From contig JAJEGO010000041.1 of NCBI GenBank assembly GCA_022819805.1, forward strand, positions 1 to 33,734: a stretch of 33,734 bases of DNA. The letters run 5' to 3'. Below, in pieces: positions 7,774 through 16,184 of this stretch. Within the stretch, counting starts at the first letter, position 1; each line of letters opens with the position of its first letter. Below the pieces are notes generated by a model. The model searched no databases. It was not told the origin of the DNA and worked only from the letters and a program-made list of their open reading frames with translations. The translations under genes were made by a program, and so were the position numbers. Source of the DNA: Candidatus Dadabacteria bacterium. Its GTDB lineage: Bacteria > Desulfobacterota_D > UBA1144 > Nemesobacterales > Nemesobacteraceae.

Positions 7774-8556
7774 TTATTCAGAGGAGTCGACAACCCTCAG
7801 AAGACTCGGCACGCGGTATTCCTTCTTCAAGAACCTGTCAGCCTGTTTTCTCGCCCTGAAAAGATCCAGTGGACAGTCTACATCCATCCAGTAAAGCTCG
7901 CCTATATCTAGGGGCTTGATCTTATACCCCTTGCTTATAAGCCTGTGTATCGAGGAAATGTACCATTTCCCCTCGGCGCCGGGATTTCTCATCTCCTCCT
8001 CAACCGCTCTTTTGAGCAGTTCTACTCCCGTATCCCTGAACACCCTTATGCCGACCGATTCAGCGGAGGTTTCGGCGTTTGATATCTCCTTGCTGATCTT
8101 CGTAATCCTGCTGTCGTCGACAACAACTTTCATGTCTTCTCTTTCATATCGGGACCGCTTTTTTATAGGGAGACATATCTTTTCATCCCTTACAGCAAGT
8201 GCCTTGTCCAAAACGCCTATCTCGTATACATCGTCGCCGTTCATAACCACCAAATCTTCATCGAATTCGCTTCGAGCTATCCAGAGAGACACAAGGCTGT
8301 TTGTGGACTGGTAGAAAGGATTGTAAAGGGTATTGATTCTCATTCCCAAGCCGTCATAGCTTCTTAGGAAATCCTCCACTCTCTCAAAACCGAACCCCAC
8401 GACGATTACAACTTCGTTTATGCCACAGTCCCTTATAAGGTTTATCTGGTGCTCAAGTATGGATATGTTCCCAATATCAAGAAGACACTTGGGCTTGTCA
8501 TGAGTGTAGGGATATAGCCTAGTTCCCCTGCCTGCTGCAAGTATTATAGCTTTCAT
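7774..8556 (-). CDS. Nucleotidyltransferase (sugar/inositol-phosphate cytidylyltransferase-like)
   Basis: 260 residues. It begins MKAIILAAGRGTRLYPYT, with the NTP-binding loop, followed by the activating Lys in DKPKCLLDIG. NPFYQSTNSLVSLWIA and the metal-binding VVMNGDDVY follow, and near the end ELYWMDVDCPLDL supplies the second acidic pair. All catalytic elements of a cytoplasmic nucleotidyltransferase are present. The enzyme would charge a phosphorylated alcohol or sugar with CTP or another NTP. Pairing with the CDP-alcohol phosphotransferase immediately downstream points to CTP and to an inositol-1-phosphate-type substrate, as in IPCT/DIPPS. Choline-phosphate or phosphonate cytidylyltransferase activity are alternatives. 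Confidence 0.85.
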   Translation of the reverse strand: MKAIILAAGRGTRLYPYTHDKPKCLLDIGNISILEHQINLIRDCGINEVVIVVGFGFERVEDFLRSYDGLGMRINTLYNPFYQSTNSLVSLWIARSEFDEDLVVMNGDDVYEIGVLDKALAVRDEKICLPIKKRSRYEREDMKVVVDDSRITKISKEISNAETSAESVGIRVFRDTGVELLKRAVEEEMRNPGAEGKWYISSIHRLISKGYKIKPLDIGELYWMDVDCPLDLFRARKQADRFLKKEYRVPSLLRVVDSSE

Positions 8557-8635
8557 AAATCAGATCTTTAAATAGACGGACATACGCCCGTAGAACTGTA
8601 AAGCAGATGTTACAACCTCAGTGAAAAACACGAAG

Positions 8636-8671
8636 CCCAACACCCTGCTTCCACAACACCCTCCCAAGCCC
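8636..8671 (-). other. G-rich tract in the leader of the nucleotidyltransferase operon (possible G-quadruplex)
   Basis: On the minus strand this segment has five GGG runs separated by 3, 1, 13 and 4 bases. It lies just downstream of the predicted transcription start at about 8666 and roughly 80 bases before the ATG at 8556, so it would be mostly in the 5' untranslated RNA. Formation of a quadruplex is inference from the pattern alone. Confidence 0.35.
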
Positions 8672-8672
8672 T

Positions 8673-8701
8673 AATGTAACTACGGGAGTGGGTTATGTCA
8701 A
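8673..8701 (-). promoter_or_regulatory. Sigma70-type promoter of the nucleotidyltransferase-phosphotransferase operon
   Basis: Read on the minus strand: -35 TTGACA (8696-8701, perfect), 17-base spacer, -10 TACATT (8673-8678, 4 of 6). The predicted start near 8666 leaves a leader of about 110 bases. It lies in the 197-base gap after panD and indicates transcription independent of the pan genes. Confidence 0.6.
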
Positions 8702-8753
8702 ACTACCTCTAGTCCGTAAGTCTTACGCGGGTTCCACCCGAAACAAGGGGAAA

Positions 8754-9146
8754 TTAGCCGTCGGTGGCAAGTTTAAGAGCGTTAATTCCAGATTTTATGC
8801 TGCTTATATTGTTCATCTCATCCACGTATATAAGCTTAGGCATATGTGTTTTGCTCTGCTCTTCGTCATAGATTGCAAAATCCGCTATTATCAGGCAGTC
8901 ACCCTTTCTCGCAAGATGCGCCGCCGCACCATTTACACAAACTGTGTTTGAACCCCTTACGCCTTCAATCACGTAGGTTGAAAAACGGTGACCGTTGGTC
9001 AAGTTGAAAATGTGAACCTCTTCATAGGGGAACAGGTCCGCAGCGTCCATTAGATTTCTATCAAGAGTAAGACTCCCCTCATAATCCAGCTCGGCATCGG
9101 TTACCGTGACTCTGTGTATCTTGGATTTCAGGAGTATCCTTTGCAT
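8754..9146 (-). CDS. panD: Aspartate 1-decarboxylase
   Basis: 130 residues from ATG 9146. PanD makes beta-alanine for pantothenate. It is synthesised as a proenzyme that cleaves itself before a serine to generate the pyruvoyl cofactor. The cleavage site YEGS is present at residues 22-25 (Gly24-Ser25), preceded by the conserved start MQRILLKSKIHRVTVTDAEL. GNTVCVNGAAAH-like sequence (SNTVCVNGAAAHL) follows at the expected position. The open frame extends upstream to 9248 inside panC, but conservation begins at MQR. It lies 10 bases downstream of panC in the cluster rlpA-panB-panC-panD. Confidence 0.95.
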   Translation of the reverse strand: MQRILLKSKIHRVTVTDAELDYEGSLTLDRNLMDAADLFPYEEVHIFNLTNGHRFSTYVIEGVRGSNTVCVNGAAAHLARKGDCLIIADFAIYDEEQSKTHMPKLIYVDEMNNISSIKSGINALKLATDG

Positions 9147-9156
9147 TACCAACCTC

Positions 9157-10014
9157 TCAAAGCACAATATTATCGATAAGCCTGGTCTCGTCCACCCTAA
9201 CGGCCAAGGCCACCAGATCACCCTCCATGGCTCTGTGCCGGAGTTCAAGGGTTTCCGAGTCTCTTATCTCAATATAATCAATATCATTAATTTGCGCCAT
9301 ACGCAATACCCGATCTGCTTCGGCAAGCAGAATTTGGCAGTCATCGCAACCGTTTTTGAACTCTTTTTCGATCTCCCGAAGGGCTTTGTTCACCGCGGCC
9401 GCCCTGATTCTCTGCTCCGCGCCCAAATAAGCGTTTCTTGAACTCATCGCTAGTCCGTCCGGTTCACGCACTATCGGCATTTCCACTATTTCAATGTCCA
9501 TATCGAAATCCCGTACCATTTTCTGGATAATCTTAAGCTGCTGGTAGTCCTTTCTTCCAAATACGGCAAAATCCGGGCGGACAACGTTAAACAGCTTAAG
9601 CACGACCGTTGCCACCCCGTCAAAATGTCCGGGTCTGAAAGGACCGCAGAGGCAGTCCCCCAAGGTTCCCACTGAAACCGTGGTCTGAAAACCGTCGGGA
9701 TAAATATCACTTATATCCGGATAGAACAGGTAGTCTACGCCGCAACGGACAAGTTTTTCCACGTCGCCTTCGTAGTCCCTTTCATAACGATCAAAGTCCT
9801 CGCCGGGCCCAAACTGCGTAGGATTGACAAAAACGCTGGCGACCGTCACATCCGCCCTTCTTACCGATTCCTCAACAAGACTTATATGTCCTTGGTGCAG
9901 GGCTCCCATGGTAGGAACAAAGCCGAGTTTTCTGCCCGCTTTTCTGCAGGCATCGGAAACCTTCTTCATGTCGGAAGGGCTTTTGAGCACGGAAAGCGTT
10001 CCCGCGCTATCCAT
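9157..10014 (-). CDS. panC: Pantothenate synthetase (pantoate--beta-alanine ligase)
   Basis: 285 residues, the normal length. Family motifs run in order: FVPTMGALHQGHISLV (ATP-binding HxGH), VFVNPTQFGPGEDFDRY, FRPGHFDGVATVV, FGRKDYQQL and the MSSRN loop (here AMSSRNAYL). The enzyme condenses pantoate with beta-alanine in the cytoplasm using ATP. Its start overlaps the end of panB by 8 bases, and panD, which supplies the beta-alanine, follows after 10 bases, so three steps of the pathway are co-expressed. Confidence 0.96.
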   Translation of the reverse strand: MDSAGTLSVLKSPSDMKKVSDACRKAGRKLGFVPTMGALHQGHISLVEESVRRADVTVASVFVNPTQFGPGEDFDRYERDYEGDVEKLVRCGVDYLFYPDISDIYPDGFQTTVSVGTLGDCLCGPFRPGHFDGVATVVLKLFNVVRPDFAVFGRKDYQQLKIIQKMVRDFDMDIEIVEMPIVREPDGLAMSSRNAYLGAEQRIRAAAVNKALREIEKEFKNGCDDCQILLAEADRVLRMAQINDIDYIEIRDSETLELRHRAMEGDLVALAVRVDETRLIDNIVL

Positions 10015-10807
10015 AAGACTGCTCCTGCGAGGGGAAAGTCCCTTTTTTTACCTCTTCCACGTATTTCTTTGTTGAATCGGAGATTGCGTCCGCGACCTCC
10101 GCATATTTTTTGACAAACTTGGGAAGCGGCTCCGGCGTAAGGCCGATCATGTCGTTTATGACAAGCACCTGTCCGTCGCAATCCGCCCCGGAACCTATTC
10201 CGACGGTCGGTATCCCGAGACCCTGGGTAATATCTCTAGCCACCCCCGATAAAACGCTTTCGATAACCACCATGAAAGCGCCTGCCTCTTCACAGGACTT
10301 GGCCAAGTCCAGAAGTGCCTCGGGCTCGCCCGGCAGGCCCCCCTGTACCTTGTAACCACCCATTACGTGAACTGACTGCGGACAAAGTCCTATATGGGCG
10401 ACAACGGGAATTCCCGCTTTCTGGAGGCGGTACACGGTATCCACGTACGCATCATTCACCTCAAGCTTGACCGACTCGGCCCTCCCTTCCTTTAAAAGCC
10501 TTCCGGCACTCTCTATAGCGTCTTCGGGAGACTTTTGATAGGAAAGAAAGGGCATATCCGTGCACAGGTGGGCCCGGGTTACCCCTCTTGAAACAATTTT
10601 CGTGTGATAAATCATTTCATCCAGCGTAACAGAAAGCGTATCTTCAAGTCCCTGAACCACATTGCCGAGGGAATCCCCGACCAAGACCATGTCCACTCCC
10701 GCCGCGTCCACTATCGCGGCAATGGTGGCGTCGTAAGCCGTTATCGTGGCGATCTTCTCACCCCGCTCTTTCATCTTGCGAAAATCAGTTGTTCTCAGCT
10801 TATTCAT
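10007..10807 (-). CDS. panB: 3-methyl-2-oxobutanoate hydroxymethyltransferase
   Basis: 266 residues from ATG 10807. An upstream TTG at 10831 would add 8 residues; conservation begins at KLRTTDFRKMKERG. PanB transfers a one-carbon unit from methylene-tetrahydrofolate to ketoisovalerate to give ketopantoate. Motifs: ITAYDATIA, VLVGDSLGNVVQG (metal-binding Asp), LEVNDAY, VVAHIGLCPQSV and VIESV with the catalytic Glu. The start has GAAGGA about 12 bases upstream, a slightly long spacing. No ketopantoate reductase (panE) is found in this window. Confidence 0.95.
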   Translation of the reverse strand: MNKLRTTDFRKMKERGEKIATITAYDATIAAIVDAAGVDMVLVGDSLGNVVQGLEDTLSVTLDEMIYHTKIVSRGVTRAHLCTDMPFLSYQKSPEDAIESAGRLLKEGRAESVKLEVNDAYVDTVYRLQKAGIPVVAHIGLCPQSVHVMGGYKVQGGLPGEPEALLDLAKSCEEAGAFMVVIESVLSGVARDITQGLGIPTVGIGSGADCDGQVLVINDMIGLTPEPLPKFVKKYAEVADAISDSTKKYVEEVKKGTFPSQEQSYG

Positions 10808-10843
10808 TATCCGACATTGTCCTTCTTTCAAGACTCCCGGAGA

Positions 10844-11509
10844 TCATTCAACGTATATGCTGGCCGAGTATCCCCGCTTTCTCAAAACCACGCGAAGCAT
10901 CTCGGCGTCTTTCCTTTTCTTGAACCTGCCCACTCTAACCCTGTAATAAGTATTCCCCTCAAAGGCAAAAGATTCCACCCTAGCCTCCTCGTCCGTGACA
11001 CGGGAAAGTTCTCTTTTGAGTTCATAGGCCTTTGCCTTGTTGCGGAAAGAACCGGCCTGAACAGTGTACAGGGAGATGAAAAGGCTTTCCGACCTCTTCG
11101 AAGGCGTAGAGAGGACTTCGACTTTTACATCCGCGACACCGCTTCTAACGAGTCCGATGGACTTCGCGGCCGCATAGGAGAGATCTATCACCCTGCCCTT
11201 TATGTGAGGACCCCTGTCATTTATCCGGACCTTTACTCTCTTGCCATTATCAAGATTGGTAACACGCACGACAGTATCAAAAGGAAGTTCCTTGTGAGCG
11301 GCGGTATAGGCGTACCTGTCGAATACCTCGCCGCTTGCAGCCCTGTTCCCGTGTTCCTTGTCCCCATACCAAGAAGCTTTGCCGTACTGTACGGTATCCG
11401 TTGACCGGGGGCGAGAAGTATCCCGGCTCTCCCATTTCGGCAAACTCGAAAAGGGGGAACAGCTGACCGAAAAAAACACTAGCAAAAGGGCAAATCTGAT
11501 CCAGATCAT
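10844..11509 (-). CDS. rlpA: RlpA-type septal lytic transglycosylase lipoprotein with SPOR domain
   Basis: 221 residues. The signal peptide ends with SVSC (Cys17 lipidated). A double-psi beta-barrel follows, with YGKASWYGDKEHGN, AASGEVFD and the catalytic-region NDRGPHIKGRVIDLSYAAA. The last ~75 residues are a SPOR domain (LYTVQAGSFRNKAKAYELKR ... YYRVRVGRFKKRKDAE), which binds glycan strands stripped of peptides at the division septum. RlpA sits at the outer membrane and cleaves such naked glycans in species where activity was tested. It is divergent from alaC and 36 bases ahead of panB. No functional link with pantothenate synthesis is evident. Confidence 0.93.
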   Translation of the reverse strand: MIWIRFALLLVFFSVSCSPFSSLPKWESRDTSRPRSTDTVQYGKASWYGDKEHGNRAASGEVFDRYAYTAAHKELPFDTVVRVTNLDNGKRVKVRINDRGPHIKGRVIDLSYAAAKSIGLVRSGVADVKVEVLSTPSKRSESLFISLYTVQAGSFRNKAKAYELKRELSRVTDEEARVESFAFEGNTYYRVRVGRFKKRKDAEMLRVVLRKRGYSASIYVE

Positions 11510-11517
11510 AAACCGTT

Positions 11518-11526
11518 ATTTTACCA
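11518..11526 (-). promoter_or_regulatory. Candidate extended -10 promoter of rlpA
   Basis: Minus strand: TGG followed by TAAAAT (TGn extended -10, -10 at 11518-11523, five of six matches). No convincing -35 is seen. The predicted start at about 11511 lies two bases before the rlpA ATG (11509), so the transcript would be nearly leaderless, and no ribosome binding site is visible. Confidence 0.35.
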
Positions 11527-11585
11527 TAAGAGATTTACGCACAGACACCGTAACGCCGCAAACAGCGGTTCCGTTGTCCGAAGCC

Positions 11586-11613
11586 TTGAGATTATAAGCA
11601 TTTATAATAAAAT
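11586..11613 (+). promoter_or_regulatory. Candidate promoter of alaC
   Basis: -35 TTGAGA (11586-11591), 16-base spacer, -10 TAAAAT (11608-11613). A perfect TATAAT also occurs at 11603-11608 but has no suitably spaced -35. The start near 11620 gives a short leader before the ATG at 11641. Confidence 0.45.
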
Positions 11614-11640
11614 AGTGCCAGCAAAAAATAGGCAGATACC

Positions 11641-12834
11641 ATGGACCGCCCGCAATATAATTTTTCCCTGATAAACCGACTTCCCCCTTATGTGCTCGGC
11701 GCAGTCAACGAACTCAAACACCAGGCGCGCGCAAGAGGGGAAGATATAATTGACCTCGGCATGGGAAACCCCGACCAGGCCACACCGGACCATATAGTGG
11801 AGAAACTGCGCGAGGCAGTAAGTGAGCCCAGAAACCACAGGTACTCCACTTCCGCCGGACTGCCCAAGCTTCGCCTGGCTATAGCCGACTGGTACAAAAG
11901 AAAGTACGACGTTGACCTTGATCCGGATTCCGAGACCGTAGTGACGATAGGTTCAAAAGAAGGCATATCCCACCTGATGCTCTCAATACTGTCCCCGGGA
12001 GATATGGCGATAGTTCCCGACCCTACCTATCCCATACACAGCTACTCCGTAATAATAGCGAGAGGAGACACCCACAGCTGTCCTATGGGGGAAAAAGAAG
12101 ACCTGATACTCTCGATAGAAAAAGCGATAAAGCAGGTGTGGCCAAAACCCAAGGTACTCATCCTCTCTTTCCCCAACAATCCGACCACGCAAGTTATGGA
12201 TCTTGATTTCTTCGAAAAAGTTTGTGATCTGGCGCGGGAAACGGGTCTTACGGTGGTACATGACCTTGCTTACTCGGAGCTGTGCTACGACGGATACAAG
12301 GCTCCGAGCATAATGCAGGTAAAGGGAGCCAAAGACATCGCGGTGGAGTTCTACTCCCTCTCCAAAACCTATAACATGCCCGGCTGGCGGGTCGGGTTCA
12401 TGGTGGGAAACCCGGAAATCGTCTCGGCGCTCAAAAGGATAAAAAGCTATCTTGACTACGGAATATTCCAGCCGATACAGATAGCCGCTATCACGGCTCT
12501 TAACGGACCCCAGGAGTGCGTGGACAGCATAAGGGAAACCTACAGGTCAAGAAGAGACAAGCTGATCGAGTCATTCGCAAGGGCCGGGTGGGAAATTCCA
12601 AAACCGAAAGCGACCATGTTCGTATGGGCACAAATACCGGAGGAGTTCGCGGAAATGGGGTCTCTCGAATTCTCGAAACTGCTCATAGAGAAATCAAAAG
12701 TCGCGGTGTCCCCCGGAGTAGGCTTCGGAAACTACGGAGAAGGCTTTGTAAGACTCGCGCTTGTTGAGAACGAGAACAGAATAACTCAGGCTGCCAGGGG
12801 CGTGAGAAAACTTCTACAGGATTCCCGCGACTAG
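11641..12834 (+). CDS. alaC: Alanine transaminase AlaC-type (class I aminotransferase)
   Basis: 397 residues. It is strongly similar along its length to E. coli AlaC (glutamate-pyruvate aminotransferase), as judged from remembered sequence: RLPPYV near the start, [48 protein letters not shown], then the PLP lysine in [19 protein letters not shown] (Lys242), and the substrate-carboxylate Arg in [14 protein letters not shown]. It catalyses interconversion of pyruvate/glutamate and alanine/2-oxoglutarate in the cytoplasm. LL-diaminopimelate aminotransferase is a related alternative, but AlaC-specific stretches dominate. The gene is convergent with the Omp85 gene (4 bases apart). Confidence 0.9.
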   Translation: MDRPQYNFSLINRLPPYVLGAVNELKHQARARGEDIIDLGMGNPDQATPDHIVEKLREAVSEPRNHRYSTSAGLPKLRLAIADWYKRKYDVDLDPDSETVVTIGSKEGISHLMLSILSPGDMAIVPDPTYPIHSYSVIIARGDTHSCPMGEKEDLILSIEKAIKQVWPKPKVLILSFPNNPTTQVMDLDFFEKVCDLARETGLTVVHDLAYSELCYDGYKAPSIMQVKGAKDIAVEFYSLSKTYNMPGWRVGFMVGNPEIVSALKRIKSYLDYGIFQPIQIAAITALNGPQECVDSIRETYRSRRDKLIESFARAGWEIPKPKATMFVWAQIPEEFAEMGSLEFSKLLIEKSKVAVSPGVGFGNYGEGFVRLALVENENRITQAARGVRKLLQDSRD

Positions 12835-12838
12835 GTTG

Positions 12839-14674
12839 CTAAAAGGCCTGCCCTATACTTATAAAAATCTTGAACCTATCGTTTCTTTCCTCATCATCGG
12901 GATTTAGAAGGTAGCCGAAATCCGCCCTCACCGGCCCGATGATCGTATGATACCTCAACCCTGCCCCGGCCGCGTACTTCAGATCGAAAGCACTGAAACC
13001 GAAGCTCTTTGAGTAAACATTTCCGTAATCGAAAAAAATTACCCCCCCAAGCCTATTAAAAAGTCCGAAGCGGGCTTCGGCGTTGCCCACGATCATGGAG
13101 TTGCCCCCAAGAGGGTCCCGATCTGGATTAAGAGGACTCAGGTGCTGAAATGAATAGCCCCTCATGCTAGCGCTGCCTCCGGCGAAAAACCTCTTGAAGA
13201 TAGGCACATCAAGCATTTTGGTGTCCCTGATCGTGCTTATATTTCCAATTGTTAACCTTTTCCCCAGAACAATTCCGGAAATATTTTTGTAGTATTTCAA
13301 CTCGGCTAAGGACTTCAGGTAATCAGTACGGTTGGAACTGATAATCTGAAGTGGTTTTTCCACGAATAAAAACAGCCTCATTCCCCTGGTGGGATTTATA
13401 AAGCTGTCGGTCAGATCATACTCAACTCCCAGATCAAGAAGTGTTATGAACACGCTGTCGCGGGCGCTCTCAATCGGCGTTCTGAGCACCTGGGACTCTA
13501 TATCCGCGTACACGACGTTTAAGGAGCTGAAAACCGTAAGATGGTCAAAAAATTCCTTGGACGCAGTACTGTTGAAATCGAAACTTAATCCCTCATAGCC
13601 CGGAAAATCATCCCTTCTCACGTCAAGCAGGAAAGTGAGGCTGGAATTTCTGCCGATTAAGTGAGGCTTTTCAAGTTCAGCCATTAAACCGCGCGTCAGA
13701 GATGAATAGCTGGAAGTAAGCTGAAGGGTCTTTCCGCCGTCGAGAAAATTCCTTTGGCTCCAGGACAGCCGTGCCCTCAGGTTGTCCTCCGTAGCGTACC
13801 CCACGCCGAACCTTATGGTTCCGAGTTTCCTCTCGGTAACGCTGTATGTCGTCTGAACCTCTAGTTTCTGCTCATCGTAGCCAGTATCCACTATAACGGA
13901 ATTGAAAAGTCCTGTCTCGAAAATATTCGCCCGTGATTTCTGAGTTTTTGAGAGGGAGAACAGGTCTCCTTTTTCGTGCTCTATCTCCCGCTCAAGGAGC
14001 CTAGTAGCAATATCGGAATTCCCACGGAATATAACGTCGCCGAAATAATACTGCTGACCCGGATCGATGGTAAATTCAACATTAACTTCCCTGTTCCTCA
14101 GGTTAACAATCGCTTCGGATTTCACATCCGCCAGAGGATAGCCCCTTTCAGAAAACAGCTCTGCGATAAGAACTTTCGATTTCTGATAGTTTATCTGCGA
14201 AAAGGGTTCTCCTTCTTCCAAAATGGTTACTTTGGCGACCTCGGAGACGTAATCATCCGTCTGGTCCCCGAGAACTGCTATGCTCAGGGTCTTCACCATT
14301 ACGGGGTCCCCCTGATCCACTGTTATTTCTATGTCCACCTTTCGGTTTTTATCCCGGAAATCCAGTGTATAGGTCACGGTGGAACCGTAATAGCCGTGTT
14401 CCCTGAGAACCTGTTCTATTCTTTTTATATCGTCCTCGAGGAACTGTTCATTGAATTCCGGGGGATCCTTCCAGAACTTCCTTGAGGGAAAAGGGGTAAT
14501 CATGGCGTCCTTTATCTTCTCGGCTTTTATATCTTTTAACCCCTTTATTCCGATCCCGGAGATAAAAACCGTCTCGTCTTCCTTCACTTCCTCGGCGTTT
14601 AGCCCGGAAGTCAGGAAAGAAGGCGCAAGAAGAAAAAGAAGTCCGAAAAGGAAAAAAGCAACGAGGCGATGCAT
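12839..14674 (-). CDS. Omp85-family outer membrane protein (TamA/BamA-like)
   Basis: 611 residues from ATG 14674, which begins directly with a signal peptide (MHRLVAFFLFGLLFLL...). An in-frame ATG at 14752 would put 26 non-signal-like residues in front. After the signal come about three POTRA domains (roughly residues 35-270; GHGYYGSTV-like turn as EHGYYGSTVTY). A 16-strand barrel follows, with the L6 loop motif MRGYSF and a C-terminal aromatic (GQAF), the barrel-insertion signal. Three POTRAs and ~610 residues fit TamA better than BamA (five POTRAs, ~800). It assembles or translocates envelope proteins. No tamB or skp/ompH gene follows here, so TamA versus a short BamA stays open. Confidence 0.88.
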   Translation of the reverse strand: MHRLVAFFLFGLLFLLAPSFLTSGLNAEEVKEDETVFISGIGIKGLKDIKAEKIKDAMITPFPSRKFWKDPPEFNEQFLEDDIKRIEQVLREHGYYGSTVTYTLDFRDKNRKVDIEITVDQGDPVMVKTLSIAVLGDQTDDYVSEVAKVTILEEGEPFSQINYQKSKVLIAELFSERGYPLADVKSEAIVNLRNREVNVEFTIDPGQQYYFGDVIFRGNSDIATRLLEREIEHEKGDLFSLSKTQKSRANIFETGLFNSVIVDTGYDEQKLEVQTTYSVTERKLGTIRFGVGYATEDNLRARLSWSQRNFLDGGKTLQLTSSYSSLTRGLMAELEKPHLIGRNSSLTFLLDVRRDDFPGYEGLSFDFNSTASKEFFDHLTVFSSLNVVYADIESQVLRTPIESARDSVFITLLDLGVEYDLTDSFINPTRGMRLFLFVEKPLQIISSNRTDYLKSLAELKYYKNISGIVLGKRLTIGNISTIRDTKMLDVPIFKRFFAGGSASMRGYSFQHLSPLNPDRDPLGGNSMIVGNAEARFGLFNRLGGVIFFDYGNVYSKSFGFSAFDLKYAAGAGLRYHTIIGPVRADFGYLLNPDDEERNDRFKIFISIGQAF

Positions 14675-15011
14675 AAGGAGGAATTTGCACGGAAAGTTTC
14701 GATAGTCTTTGCGGTCAAAACAAGAAGATATAAAGAAGCTATCCCTTTTCATTAATGTTAACAGGGGGCGATCCTGAAAAAACCCCGGAAGATCAGAAAC
14801 AGACCAGATACTTTAAGTTAGGCAGGGATAATAATAACCAGATTCGCAGGTAAAATCACACGCACCCACAACCTCGAACTCAGAAACTATTGCCAAAATC
14901 GCCGGTGCCGCGCCGCCGGGAAAGCAGCAGTTCGCAGACATGGCGGAAAAAAACAGACCGCTTATATACAGCGCGGTAATATGATATTATTTTCCCCGAG
15001 GCCGCTAAGTC
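14675..15011. other. Non-coding divergent intergenic region
   Basis: This 337-base gap separates the divergent Omp85 gene and the small membrane protein gene, and presumably holds both promoters. I see an AT-rich -10-like stretch near 14977-14990 (TAATATGATATTAT) facing the plus-strand gene, without a good -35. There is also a short GC-rich segment near 14905-14922. No tRNA, known small RNA, riboswitch or conserved frame was recognised. If the Omp85 start is 14752, the gap shrinks to 259 bases. Confidence 0.5.
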
Positions 15012-15332
15012 ATGGAACTTTTACTGCTCTTACTGTTTGTTCTTCTCGGATTTTCCGCCGGAACATACATATTGGGAACTTTCTTCTCCCTCGTCTTCGT
15101 ACAGTTGCCGGAGATTTTCAGATCAAGAGCCAGCGGAAGTCCTCAAGTGCCTGTACAGAGGCTCGTGCATCTCCTTTTGGAAACCTTAGGCTGGTCCCTG
15201 CTGCTTCTCTCGCTCATATTTCTGGTAAACAAGTACCTTGCCTCCTACCAGAAGCTTATTTTCTGCGGCATATCTGTGGCCTTGGCTTTCCATATAGGAA
15301 CGCTGCTGAATCTTTACGGAAGACGTTCGTAA
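15012..15332 (+). CDS. Small integral membrane protein of unknown function
   Basis: 106 residues with about three hydrophobic segments: residues 1-35 (MELLLLLLFVLLGFSAGTYI), about 50-75 (LLLETLGWSLLLLSLIFLV) and about 80-100 (LIFCGISVALAFHIGTLL). It ends with a basic NLYGRRS. A weak GAGG sits 10 bases before the ATG. No domain is recognised. The gene is convergent with the secreted-protein gene downstream and divergent from the Omp85 gene. An overlapping longer frame on the same strand (14981-15496) is poor in protein-like features and was discarded. Confidence 0.6.
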   Translation: MELLLLLLFVLLGFSAGTYILGTFFSLVFVQLPEIFRSRASGSPQVPVQRLVHLLLETLGWSLLLLSLIFLVNKYLASYQKLIFCGISVALAFHIGTLLNLYGRRS

Positions 15333-15458
15333 AAGGTAAAAGAAAGCAGGACGGCCTGTCTCTCGCTTTTCCGGGCTCATCCGCGAACTCGCTTAATAAG
15401 GGTTTAAAAATTCTCGGCAGGTCGCAAGACTCAAAGGAAGGATTATTATTTTTACGGG

Positions 15459-16079
15459 CTAGCGCTTTTTCTGCGTTGAGAAGTTGTTATCAATAAACAT
15501 CTGCCTGGCAGGATCTCCAAAATCCTCCCTGCGTTTGATGTGCAGGTCCTTTGCTATCTTTTTCGCCAGAATAGGTTTATGAACATATTCAACTTTTATC
15601 GTTTTCTTTTGAGAGTTCAGGTTCGCAAGCACAACTGTGTCTGAAAGATCCCACGACAGCACCTCGTAAGAAAACATCTTCTCCCTTTTAAAAGCGTCGC
15701 CGAGAACACCCGTGAGACTGCCGACAAGTTCACTCTTCGCGGACGCAAAACGGCTTTCGTCCTCAAAACTGAATAAAATGGAACTTGACATAAGCTTGTC
15801 TTTATAAAATTCAAGCCGGGTTTCATGGTCCGGCAGCGGATCAAGGGCAACCCCGGCCAAAGAACCGCCCAGAACGACTTTCCGGAGATCTTTTGAGTAT
15901 TTGCGGTCAGAGACAACCTTGAGCATGGAAGACTCGACCATATTAAGAGCGTCTTTTCTTGAAATCCCGAATTCAAAACCATGAGGAGTTCTGAGATGCT
16001 CCTGGCCTCCTTCAGCAGAGAAAGGAAGCAAAAAGCAAACTGAAAAAACAAGCGTCAGCCACATTCTCATACAATGCAT
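15459..16079 (-). CDS. Secreted/periplasmic protein of unknown function
   Basis: 206 residues from ATG 16079, supported by GGAAG five bases upstream. An N-terminal signal peptide (MHCMRMWLTLVFSVCFLLPF, cleaved near SAEGG) points to export. The mature part starts with FEFGISRKDALNMVES, resembling modules in which a calcium-free EFGISR-like turn precedes a helix. It also has a predicted beta-rich core (GVALDPLPDHETRLEFYKDK, SSILFSFEDESRF). No catalytic motif is evident. It is divergent from the TIGR00725-like gene. I do not recognise a named family with certainty. Confidence 0.65.
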   Translation of the reverse strand: MHCMRMWLTLVFSVCFLLPFSAEGGQEHLRTPHGFEFGISRKDALNMVESSMLKVVSDRKYSKDLRKVVLGGSLAGVALDPLPDHETRLEFYKDKLMSSSILFSFEDESRFASAKSELVGSLTGVLGDAFKREKMFSYEVLSWDLSDTVVLANLNSQKKTIKVEYVHKPILAKKIAKDLHIKRREDFGDPARQMFIDNNFSTQKKR

Positions 16080-16184
16080 AAGGTCTTCCCGTGATATAAA
16101 TCGCTTAAACCCGTGGTATACTTTGGGACTTGTGATTCTAACCGTTTTATACCAGCTTGTTAAACGCAATGCGGTGACGCTTTA

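Noticed and set aside
8728-8740. Perfect 5-base hairpin with 3-base loop after panD
   Set aside because: There is no T-run in either direction within the expected distance, so I do not call it an intrinsic terminator.
10604-11404. 266-codon plus-strand frame opposite panB and rlpA
   Set aside because: It runs antisense to two clear genes, lacks any domain or ribosome binding site, and its composition is that of a shadow frame.
14981-15496. 171-codon plus-strand frame overlapping the 106-residue membrane protein
   Set aside because: Its translation has no membrane or domain pattern, while the overlapping 15012 frame is consistently hydrophobic with a basic end.
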